A stretch of DNA of 64,000 nucleotides from positions 1 to 64,000 of the forward strand of contig NZ_STFX01000021.1 of NCBI RefSeq assembly GCF_005222915.1, read 5' to 3'. The notes under the pieces are model-generated. The model made no database searches. It was not told the DNA's origin and worked only from the letters and a program-made list of their open reading frames with translations. The translations under genes and the position numbers were made by a program. The stretch's first letter is position 1. Every line of letters starts with the position of its first letter. The stretch comes from Rhizobium sp. FKL33 (GTDB taxonomy: Bacteria; Pseudomonadota; Alphaproteobacteria; Rhizobiales; Rhizobiaceae). Shown here piece by piece: positions 8,167-15,901 of the stretch.

Positions 8167-8325
8167 ATCCGCCATCCCCATATTGGTCTTGCGCGCAAGT
8201 CCAGCCTGCGACAACACGGGCCTAGTTCTTTGTGCGGAGTAGTGGGCCGAAACGCTGGAAATTGCAATCCGGTTCATGCACAGTGGTTTGCAAGCAAAAG
8301 ACGAAGCATCGGGGAGCGAGGCGCA

Positions 8326-10164
8326 ATGAACAAGGACGGCGCAACTCAGGATAACGGACGCCGCGCCATTCCAGGCCTCGATCCGGCCGAACTGGAACCG
8401 TTCATCATCAAGAATCCGGAAGCGCTGACCGTCAATCTCGCCCGTTCGCTGGAGAATCTCGGCAAGGCGGCCTCGGAATGGCTGGCCCCGCGCGAAAGCG
8501 GCGAAAAGCAGGATCTGATCGCCGAGCCGATGACCGATCTCGTCCGCACGCTCGGAAAAGTCGTGGAATACTGGGTCGCCGATCCCAACCGTGCGCTTCA
8601 GGCCCAGACGCTGCTCTTTTCGACCTATGCGCAGATCTGGATGTCCTCGCTGCAGAAAGCCGCCGGCGAATCTCCCGCCGCAGTCGCCCGCGACGACAAA
8701 CGCTTCGCCGACACCGACTGGAAGCAGAACCCGTTCTTCGATTTCCTGCGCCAGGTCTACACCGTCACATCAGATTGGGCCGACAAGCTGGTGACCCAGG
8801 CCGACGGGCTCGACGACCACACCCGCCACAAGGCGGGCTTTTATGTGAAGCAGATCACCGCAGCGCTGTCGCCCGCCAATTTCGTGCTCACCAATCCGGT
8901 GCTCTACAAGGAGACGGTGGCGCAGAACGGCGCCAATCTCGTCGAGGGCATGAGAAAGCTCGCCGAGGACATTCATTCCGGCCGTGGCGATCTGCGTATC
9001 CGCCAGACCGACATGACCAAGTTCAAGGTCGGCGAGAACATGGCCGTCACCCCCGGCAAGGTCATCGCCGAGGACGATGTCTGCCAGATCATCCAGTATG
9101 AGCCGACGACAGAGAAAGTGCTGAAGCGCCCTCTCCTCATCTGCCCGCCATGGATCAACAAATTCTATGTGCTCGATCTCAATCCGCAGAAGAGCTTCAT
9201 CAAATGGTGCGTCGACCAGGGCCACACCGTCTTCGTGATCTCCTGGGTCAATCCCGACGAACGCCATGCCGACAAGGATTGGGGCGATTACGCCCGCGAA
9301 GGCATCGATTTCGCACTGGAGACGATCAAGAAGGCGACCGGCGAAGACAAGGTCAACGCCATCGGCTATTGCGTCGGCGGCACGCTGCTCGCCGCCACGC
9401 TCGCCCGGCATGCCTTGGAAAAAGACAGGCGCATCGCCTCGGCCACGCTGTTCACCACCCAGGTGGATTTCACCTATGCCGGCGATCTCAAGGTCTTCGC
9501 CGACGAAGAGCAGATCCGCACCATCGAAAAGAGCATGGAGCAGGAAGGCTATCTCGACGGCACCAAGATGGCGCTCGCCTTCAATATGCTGCGCGCTTCC
9601 GAGCTGATCTGGCCCTATTTCGTCAACAACTACCTCAAGGGGCAGGAGCCGATGGCCTTCGACCTGCTCTATTGGAACGCCGATTCCACCCGCATGCCGG
9701 CCGCCAACCACTCCTTCTATCTGCGCAACTGCTATCTCAACAACACGCTTGCGCGCGGCGAGATGGTGCTCGACGGCAAAAAGCTCGATCTCAAGAAGGT
9801 CAAGATCCCGATCTACAATCTCGCCGCCCGCGAAGACCATATCGCGCCGGCCAAATCGGTGTTTACAGGCTCCAAACTGTTCGGCGGCGACGTCAAACTG
9901 GTGGTCTCCGGCTCCGGCCATATCGCCGGCGTCGTCAATCCGCCCGACAAGAAGAAGTATCAGTTCTGGACCAACGGCAAGGTCGAAGGCGAATATGAGG
10001 ATTGGCTGGCGAGCGCCGAGGAAACGCCGGGCTCCTGGTGGCCCAACTGGCATGGCTGGATCCTCGATCAGGACGCCCGCACCGTGGCCCCGCGCAAACC
10101 CGGCGGCGACCAGCTGAACCCGATCGAGGAAGCCCCGGGCTCTTTCGTGCGCGTGCGGGTGTGA
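8326..10164 (+). CDS. phaC: Class I poly(3-hydroxyalkanoate) synthase
   Basis: Polymerises hydroxyacyl-CoA into storage polyester at the granule surface. 612 residues from the ATG at 8326, which follows GGGGAGCGAG. The same frame stays open upstream to 7711, but that part is antisense to other genes and is not coding. The lipase-like box GYCVGGT places the catalytic Cys at residue 349. The conserved region DLNPQKSFIKWCVDQGHTVF and the C-terminal His segment VVSGSGHIAGVVNPP are present. An N-terminal PhaC_N region precedes the alpha/beta-hydrolase fold. The length fits class I, which works as a homodimer without PhaE or PhaR. No other pha gene is adjacent. Confidence 0.96.
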   Translation: MNKDGATQDNGRRAIPGLDPAELEPFIIKNPEALTVNLARSLENLGKAASEWLAPRESGEKQDLIAEPMTDLVRTLGKVVEYWVADPNRALQAQTLLFSTYAQIWMSSLQKAAGESPAAVARDDKRFADTDWKQNPFFDFLRQVYTVTSDWADKLVTQADGLDDHTRHKAGFYVKQITAALSPANFVLTNPVLYKETVAQNGANLVEGMRKLAEDIHSGRGDLRIRQTDMTKFKVGENMAVTPGKVIAEDDVCQIIQYEPTTEKVLKRPLLICPPWINKFYVLDLNPQKSFIKWCVDQGHTVFVISWVNPDERHADKDWGDYAREGIDFALETIKKATGEDKVNAIGYCVGGTLLAATLARHALEKDRRIASATLFTTQVDFTYAGDLKVFADEEQIRTIEKSMEQEGYLDGTKMALAFNMLRASELIWPYFVNNYLKGQEPMAFDLLYWNADSTRMPAANHSFYLRNCYLNNTLARGEMVLDGKKLDLKKVKIPIYNLAAREDHIAPAKSVFTGSKLFGGDVKLVVSGSGHIAGVVNPPDKKKYQFWTNGKVEGEYEDWLASAEETPGSWWPNWHGWILDQDARTVAPRKPGGDQLNPIEEAPGSFVRVRV

Positions 10165-10180
10165 CAGGTCCGGCTTACGG

Positions 10181-11188
10181 TTAGGCGCGGACGACCACCA
10201 GCGCCACCACCGCCGAGATCGCAATCAGCATCAGCGCCGAAACCACACCGGCCGCGGCGATCCGACCGCCGGACCGCGTCAGCTCGCGCAAGTCCACCGA
10301 CAGTCCCAGCGCCGCCATGGCGACCACCGGCAGCACCGCCGCCGTGAACCGGCAGAGCGTAACGGCCTGTTCGGGCAAAGCGCCTGCGAGATTGAAACCC
10401 ATCATCACGAAAAAGCCGAGAATATACCAGGGCGCGACCCGCGACAGCGAGGCGGGCTTCGCGCCCTCGACAGAGAAAAAGCGGCCAAGGATCATCAGCG
10501 CGGGCCCGAGCGTCAACACCCGCACCAGCTTCACCACCGCCCCGATCTCGGCGCTGACCGGGCCCATGAAGGACGTCGCCGCCAGCACCTGCGGCACGGC
10601 ATAGACGGTCATGCCGGCGAAAACGCCGAAATGCAGCGCATCGAAGCCGAGCGCCGAACCGAAGGCCGGCAGCGCGGCGATCACCAGAATGCTGAGCGAG
10701 GCGGTAAAGGCGATGGCGCGGCTCGTTTCGTCGGCTTTGGCTCCGATCGCCGGCCCCACCGCCATGATCGCCGAATTGCCGCAGATGGAATTGCCCGCCG
10801 CCACCAGCGCCGCAAGCCGCGGCTCCAACCCGAGCAGACGCGCCGCGGCATAAGAGGTTGCTATGGACGCGGCCACCGCCGCGAAGACCACCAAAGGCAG
10901 CGTCGCCCCCATGGAGGCGATCGTCGCGGCGCTGATCGTCGCGCCCATAGCGGCGATGGCGATTTCGAGCGGCCTGCGCGCCATGGCCCGGATGCCGGCG
11001 TCGAAGCCCGACAGCGGCAGCCCGGCGCTGCGCAGCGCCACCCCCGCCAGCATCGCCAGCATCATCGGATCGAGACCCAAGCCGCGCACCGTCGGAAACG
11101 CATGCTCGGCGCCGATCGCTGTGACGGCAAGAGCGATGCAGAGGCTCGCGCCGGACAACAGATGGGATTTTTGGGCGATGGACAGCAT
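10181..11188 (-). CDS. yeiH: YeiH-type (UPF0324) putative sulfate/anion exporter
   Basis: Polytopic inner-membrane protein of about 335 residues with roughly ten hydrophobic helices. It carries the family segments GVALRSAGLP, GAKADETSRAIAFTASLSIL and GFFVMMGFN. Start chosen at the ATG at 11188 because AGGAGA lies 7 nt upstream; the frame is open to 11230. Homologues are annotated as putative sulfate exporters on slim evidence. A LysR gene is divergent from it, matching the yeiE-yeiH arrangement of enterobacteria. It converges with phaC across only 16 nt. Confidence 0.88.
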   Translation of the reverse strand: MLSIAQKSHLLSGASLCIALAVTAIGAEHAFPTVRGLGLDPMMLAMLAGVALRSAGLPLSGFDAGIRAMARRPLEIAIAAMGATISAATIASMGATLPLVVFAAVAASIATSYAAARLLGLEPRLAALVAAGNSICGNSAIMAVGPAIGAKADETSRAIAFTASLSILVIAALPAFGSALGFDALHFGVFAGMTVYAVPQVLAATSFMGPVSAEIGAVVKLVRVLTLGPALMILGRFFSVEGAKPASLSRVAPWYILGFFVMMGFNLAGALPEQAVTLCRFTAAVLPVVAMAALGLSVDLRELTRSGGRIAAAGVVSALMLIAISAVVALVVVRA

Positions 11189-11275
11189 GGCGTTCTCCTG
11201 CGTCCAAATATCCCTTTGTAATCCATGCAAATCTATCGAATAATATTGCCAGTTTCATGCAGATGGATTTCACGA

Positions 11276-12154
11276 TTGACTCTCGAACAGCTCACGATCT
11301 TCCTGGCCGTCGCCGAGGCGCAGCATGTCACCCGCGCCGCCGAGACGCTCGGCCTTACCCCCTCGGCCGTCAGCGCCTCGATCAAGGCGCTGGAGCGTTT
11401 TTACAATGTCGCGCTGTTTTCCCGCGTCGGGCGCGGCATCGAATTGACGGAAGCTGGTCGATTATTCGTCGAGGAGGCCCGCGCCACGCTGGCCCGCGCC
11501 CAGGCCGCGGCGCTGGCGCTCAGCGATCTCGGCGGTTTGAAGCGCGGCGTCCTCCGGCTCTCGGCCAGCCAGACCACCGCCAGCCACTGGCTTCCGCCGC
11601 GCCTGATGCGCTTCCGCACTCTCTATCCCGGCGTCGAGGTGGATCTGACGGTCGGCAACACCTCCACCGTCGCCCGCGACGTGCTCACGGGCGCGAGCGA
11701 AATCGGCCTGATCGAGGGTGATATCGACGAGCCGGCGCTTGCCTCGACGCGGGTGGCGCGTGACGAACTGGTCATCCTCTGCGCGCCCAGCCATTCCCTG
11801 TCACAGGCCAAGGCGGCGGAGGTCGACGATCTGCTCCGGACAACCGGCTGGATCATGCGCGAACAGGGTTCGGGCACCCGCTCGGCCTTGCAAGCCGCCC
11901 TCTCCCGCCGCGCCATCGATCCGGACCAGATCCGCATCGCGCTCGTGCTGCCGTCCAACGAGGGTGTGATTTCGGCGCTGATCGGCAGCGATTGCGCCGC
12001 CTGCCTGTCGCGCGCCGCCGCTGCGCCTCAGATCGCGCTCGGTCGCCTCAGCGTCGCCCCCGTCTCGCTCGCCGCCCGCGACTTCACGTTCCTGCGCCAC
12101 AAGGAGCGGGGCCTCAGCCCCGCCGGCCGCGAATTCGCCAAGCTGTGTGATTAG
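11276..12154 (+). CDS. LysR family transcriptional regulator
   Basis: DNA-binding activator/repressor with an N-terminal winged helix-turn-helix (LEQLTIFLAVAEAQHVTRAA, then LTPSAVSASIKALE) and a C-terminal ligand-binding domain. I place the start at the TTG at 11276, giving TLEQLTIF as in most LysR proteins and leaving about 87 nt for the divergent promoter. An ATG at 11225 would add 17 residues but leave only 36 nt between the genes. Its divergent partner yeiH is the probable target. The AT-rich spacer (11189-11275) should hold its binding site. Confidence 0.9.
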   Translation: MTLEQLTIFLAVAEAQHVTRAAETLGLTPSAVSASIKALERFYNVALFSRVGRGIELTEAGRLFVEEARATLARAQAAALALSDLGGLKRGVLRLSASQTTASHWLPPRLMRFRTLYPGVEVDLTVGNTSTVARDVLTGASEIGLIEGDIDEPALASTRVARDELVILCAPSHSLSQAKAAEVDDLLRTTGWIMREQGSGTRSALQAALSRRAIDPDQIRIALVLPSNEGVISALIGSDCAACLSRAAAAPQIALGRLSVAPVSLAARDFTFLRHKERGLSPAGREFAKLCD

Positions 12155-12184
12155 CGGATCTGGCCGCGACCCGTGGCCAAACAC

Positions 12185-13885
12185 TCACAAGATGAAATCG
12201 GCGCGGTCTAGCGCCTGCAGCTTCACATCATCCAGCGTGATCTTGTCGCTGCCCGCCGCGATCACCACATTGTCCCCTGCCTGACTGGCATGGTTTTCGA
12301 TCAGGTCGGCGTAGCCGTCGATCGCTTTCAGCCCACGCAGATCGAGCCGGTCGTGAACGCTCCCCACAGCGTCGAAATCGGCAATCCTGTCTTTGCCGCC
12401 GCCGGTGAGAAAGACGAAAGTGTCGACCCCGGCGCCGCCGCGCAGCACGTCATTGCCGAGGCCGCCGTCGAGCCTGTCCTTACCGGCGTCGCCCTGAAGC
12501 CGGTCATTGCCGGCGCCGCCATAGATCGTGTCGTTGCCATCGCCGCCCGACAGCCGGTCGTCGCCATCGCCCGCGCCCTTTCCGGGAGTGAGCTTGATCA
12601 ACTGACCGCCGAGACTTAGGGCGAAAAGTTGGCCATCCGATCCCTCGGCATAGCTGACGATGTAGGAAACCGCGTCGCCGCGCAATTGATCCGATCGTTC
12701 CTCGACATCGACGGCTTTTCCGTCGACCATGCGCAATGTGTAGAATTTGCCGGTGATGAAATCGGAAAAGACGTAGTTTCCGGAAAGGCCGCCGGGCCCG
12801 TGATAGACGACGCCGCCGGTGATCGAGCCGCCGGAATCGCCATGCGAATAGGTGAAGACAGGATCGGTGAAATCGATGCCGCCCGGCGGCGTGCCGGTAT
12901 AGGGCTCGTCGCCTTCGCGATAGTTCCAGCCGAAATTCAGCCCGCCCTCCGTGCCGGCTTTGACGAAATTCACTTCCTCGAACGCATCCTGACCAACATC
13001 GGCAATGTAGAAATCGCCGGTCTTCGAATCGAAGGAGAAGCGCCAGGGGTTTCGCATGCCCGTCGCCCAGATCTCGTCGGTGCCGCTGGCGTCGACAAAA
13101 GGATTGTCGGAGGGAATGGCGTAGTTCCTGCCGCTGTCGCCGGGAAAGTCGTCGTGATCGACGTCGATGCGCAGGATCTTGCCGAGAAGCTCATCCTTGT
13201 TCTGGGCGTTGCCGTTGGGATCGCCGCCGCCGCCGCCGTCGCCGAGACCGAGATAGAGCATGCCGTCAGGTCCGAATCGGATAGAGCCGCCATTATGGTT
13301 GCTAAAGTCCGGATGCGGCACGGTCATGATCGTCTTGGTGAACTCCACAGTTGCCGGACTGCCGGCCTTGCGGCCATATTCCTGGATGACGATGTCGCCG
13401 TCGGAATTGGTCAGGTAGACGAAGAATCGGCCGTTCGATCCATAGTCTGGATGAAACGCCATGCCGAGCACGCCCCGCTCGCCGTCGCCGCCGATCTCGC
13501 TGTCAGGAATGTCGAGGAACAGCGTCTTGGATCCATTGCTCTCATTCACGCGGTAGATCTCGCCGTTGTCCTTGGACAAGGCGAAGATGAAGCCCTTGTC
13601 GCGACTGCTGCCGGACTGCACGATGTCCACGGCGCCGTATCCGAGTTCGGCGATGGTGCTGGCGGTTATATAACCGTTCTTCTGCACGAGATCGGCGGAG
13701 GAATGTCCGTAGATGACATCGTCGCCACTGCCGCCCGCGATCGTGTCGTCGCCATTGCCGCCGGAAATCGTGTCGCCGCCGCCGCGCCCGTTGAGCCTGT
13801 CCGCCCCTCCGAGGCCGAAAATCAGATCCGAATTGACTGTGCCGCTGATCGTGTCCGCCGCGTTGGTGCCCTTGCGTTTGGCCAT
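12185..13885 (-). CDS. Secreted PQQ-dependent sugar (glucose/sorbosone-type) dehydrogenase with RTX repeats at both ends
   Basis: 566 residues in three parts. Residues about 1-62 carry RTX calcium-binding nonapeptides such as [19 protein letters not shown]. Residues about 75-435 form a six-bladed propeller of the soluble PQQ glucose dehydrogenase/YliI type, with [20 protein letters not shown] (catalytic His region), [11 protein letters not shown] and [12 protein letters not shown]. Residues about 440-500 hold a second RTX block ([17 protein letters not shown] onward), ending in a hydrophobic tail finishing [11 protein letters not shown] repeats with no N-terminal signal peptide fit type I secretion, folding outside on calcium. 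No ABC exporter is adjacent. The enzyme probably oxidises aldoses extracellularly using imported or endogenous PQQ. Confidence 0.88.
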   Translation of the reverse strand: MAKRKGTNAADTISGTVNSDLIFGLGGADRLNGRGGGDTISGGNGDDTIAGGSGDDVIYGHSSADLVQKNGYITASTIAELGYGAVDIVQSGSSRDKGFIFALSKDNGEIYRVNESNGSKTLFLDIPDSEIGGDGERGVLGMAFHPDYGSNGRFFVYLTNSDGDIVIQEYGRKAGSPATVEFTKTIMTVPHPDFSNHNGGSIRFGPDGMLYLGLGDGGGGGDPNGNAQNKDELLGKILRIDVDHDDFPGDSGRNYAIPSDNPFVDASGTDEIWATGMRNPWRFSFDSKTGDFYIADVGQDAFEEVNFVKAGTEGGLNFGWNYREGDEPYTGTPPGGIDFTDPVFTYSHGDSGGSITGGVVYHGPGGLSGNYVFSDFITGKFYTLRMVDGKAVDVEERSDQLRGDAVSYIVSYAEGSDGQLFALSLGGQLIKLTPGKGAGDGDDRLSGGDGNDTIYGGAGNDRLQGDAGKDRLDGGLGNDVLRGGAGVDTFVFLTGGGKDRIADFDAVGSVHDRLDLRGLKAIDGYADLIENHASQAGDNVVIAAGSDKITLDDVKLQALDRADFIL

Positions 13886-14189
13886 TCGATTATCCTCCCC
13901 CCACCGGCGTCGACCAAATGCTGAGGCCGGCGCCTGGAAGTGAAGGTGACAGCAAAAAAAGACACCGACAAGACGGATTTATGAGATCGGGATAATGTAT
14001 GCGGTTTTGAAGAACAGCAGATCTTTGACGGCATGGCCGCCGACTTTCCGTCGGCTGCAAGCCTCTCCTCTTCACCCGCGGCGCCGCCGCCATTCTGACG
14101 TGCAAGGCGTTAATCTCACTTCACGATGGACGAAGCGCCCATGGCTGTTTTATGAAGGGAACCGGAAATGAAGTGGAAAGCAGCCCTCT
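13886..14189. other. Intergenic region between divergent RTX dehydrogenase and map
   Basis: About 300 nt without a credible gene. It holds the promoters of two divergent genes. GGAGGATAAT lies just before the minus-strand start at 13885. No riboswitch-like or strong hairpin element was seen. Confidence 0.5.
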
Positions 14190-15014
14190 ATGGTGAATTA
14201 TATTGAAGCCGCCGCCGCGCCGATGAAGAATACCGGCGTGATCAGACTGTATGGCCCCGACGCCTTTGAAGGCATGCGGCGCGCCTGCCAGCTGACGGCG
14301 CGCTGCCTCGACGCGCTTTGGCCGATGATCAAGCCGGGGATCACCACCAATGAGATCGACCGCTTCGTGCTGGAATTCGGCCTCGCCCATGGCGCCCTGC
14401 CTGCGACGTTGAATTATCGCGGCTATCGCAAGGTCTGCTGCACCTCGATCAATCACGTCGTCTGTCACGGCATCCCCGACGACAAGCCGCTGCGCGACGG
14501 CGACATCGTCAACATCGACGTCACCTTCATCCTCGACGGCTGGCATGGCGACGCGAGCCGCATGTATCCGGTCGGCGAGGTCAAGCGCGCCGCCGAGCGT
14601 CTGATGGAAGTCACCTATGAATGCCTGCTGCTCGGCATCGCCGCCGTCAAGCCGGGCGCGCGCATCGGCGCCATCGGCGAGGCGATCCAGACCTATGCCG
14701 AAAAGGAGCGCTGCTCGGTAGTGCGCGATTTCTGCGGCCATGGCGTCGGCGCACTGTTTCACGATGCGCCCAACATCCTGCATTACGGCTCGGCCAAGGA
14801 CGGCCCCGAAATCAAGGAAGGCATGGTCTTCACCATCGAGCCGATGATCAATCTCGGCCGCCCGCATGTGAAGGTCCTGTCCGACGGCTGGACGGCTGTC
14901 ACCCGCGACCGCTCGCTGTCGGCGCAATACGAGCATACGGTGGGGGTCACCAAGGACGGCTGCGAAGTCTTCACTCTGTCGCCCACTGGCCTCGACCGAC
15001 CCGGCCTCAAATAA
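14190..15014 (+). CDS. map: Methionine aminopeptidase, type I
   Basis: Removes initiator methionine from nascent proteins in the cytosol. 274 residues. All metal ligands of the pita-bread fold are visible: Asp in [18 protein letters not shown] (two Asp), His in [18 protein letters not shown], Glu in [10 protein letters not shown] and Glu in [11 protein letters not shown]. The substrate His is in VVCHGIPDD. The ATG at 14190 is used; a second in-frame ATG at codon 12 is possible. radC begins 10 nt downstream, the usual map-radC pair of Hyphomicrobiales. Confidence 0.95.
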   Translation: MVNYIEAAAAPMKNTGVIRLYGPDAFEGMRRACQLTARCLDALWPMIKPGITTNEIDRFVLEFGLAHGALPATLNYRGYRKVCCTSINHVVCHGIPDDKPLRDGDIVNIDVTFILDGWHGDASRMYPVGEVKRAAERLMEVTYECLLLGIAAVKPGARIGAIGEAIQTYAEKERCSVVRDFCGHGVGALFHDAPNILHYGSAKDGPEIKEGMVFTIEPMINLGRPHVKVLSDGWTAVTRDRSLSAQYEHTVGVTKDGCEVFTLSPTGLDRPGLK

Positions 15015-15024
15015 GGGACCCCAG

Positions 15025-15834
15025 ATGGCGCTTCCGATCGACCCCGAGACTGGACGCGACCTCAACGAGATGGGCGAGGACGATCCGCCCGACGAGCGGG
15101 GCTTCTTTTTCGAAAGCGCGCCGCGAAGCCAAGCGCGGCCGCCCGCGGCGCAGGCGCCGCCGCCCGCCCATTACCACGGCCATCGCGACCGGCTGCGCAC
15201 GAAATTCCGCGATCTCGGCGACAGCGCGCTCGCCGACTACGAAATTCTCGAACTCTTCCTCTTCCGCCTCATTCCCCGCCGCGACACCAAGCCCATCGCC
15301 AAGGCGCTGATCGAGCGCTTCGGCACGCTCTCCGGCGTCTTCGGCGCGCCCACCCATCTCCTGCAGGAGGTCAAGGGTGTCGGCGAGGCGGTCGCCACCG
15401 ACATCAAGCTGGTGGGCGCGATCGCCCATCGCTCGCTGCGCAGCGAGATCAAGGGCCGCGCCATACTCGGCTCCTGGTCCTCGGTGATCGATTACTGCAG
15501 CGCCGCCATGGCGCATGAGACGACAGAACAGTTCCGCATTCTCTTCCTCGACAAACGCAACCAGCTGATCGCCGACGAGGTGCAGCAGCGCGGCACCGTC
15601 GACCATACGCCTGTCTATCCGCGCGAAGTCGTCAAGCGGGCGCTGGAGCTCTCGGCCACCGCCATCATTCTCGTCCACAATCACCCTTCCGGCGACCCGA
15701 CCCCGTCCCGCGCCGATATCGACATGACCCAGACGATCATCCAGACGGCGAAACCGCTCGGCATCACCATCCATGACCACATCATCATCGGCAAGGACGG
15801 CCACGCCAGCCTGAAAGGCCTCCGACTAATATAA
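15025..15834 (+). CDS. radC: RadC family protein (JAB/MPN domain)
   Basis: 269 residues. An N-terminal helix-hairpin-helix region includes [19 protein letters not shown]-terminal MPN/JAMM domain has a zinc motif of the HxHx(7)SxxD type in [16 protein letters not shown], with [15 protein letters not shown] upstream. Despite the name, a role in DNA repair is not well established for this family. It is co-transcribed with map. Confidence 0.93.
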   Translation: MALPIDPETGRDLNEMGEDDPPDERGFFFESAPRSQARPPAAQAPPPAHYHGHRDRLRTKFRDLGDSALADYEILELFLFRLIPRRDTKPIAKALIERFGTLSGVFGAPTHLLQEVKGVGEAVATDIKLVGAIAHRSLRSEIKGRAILGSWSSVIDYCSAAMAHETTEQFRILFLDKRNQLIADEVQQRGTVDHTPVYPREVVKRALELSATAIILVHNHPSGDPTPSRADIDMTQTIIQTAKPLGITIHDHIIIGKDGHASLKGLRLI

Positions 15835-15901
15835 ATATCAATTCAGAAATTTATCGAGTTTTTCTAAAGCGAAGCCGAAGCCGCTTAAACCACTGCATCA
15901 A

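Noticed and set aside
7711-8325. In-frame N-terminal extension of PhaC by 205 residues
   Set aside because: It overlaps the lipoprotein gene and spacer on the other strand; PhaC homology begins only after 8326, where a ribosome binding site is present.
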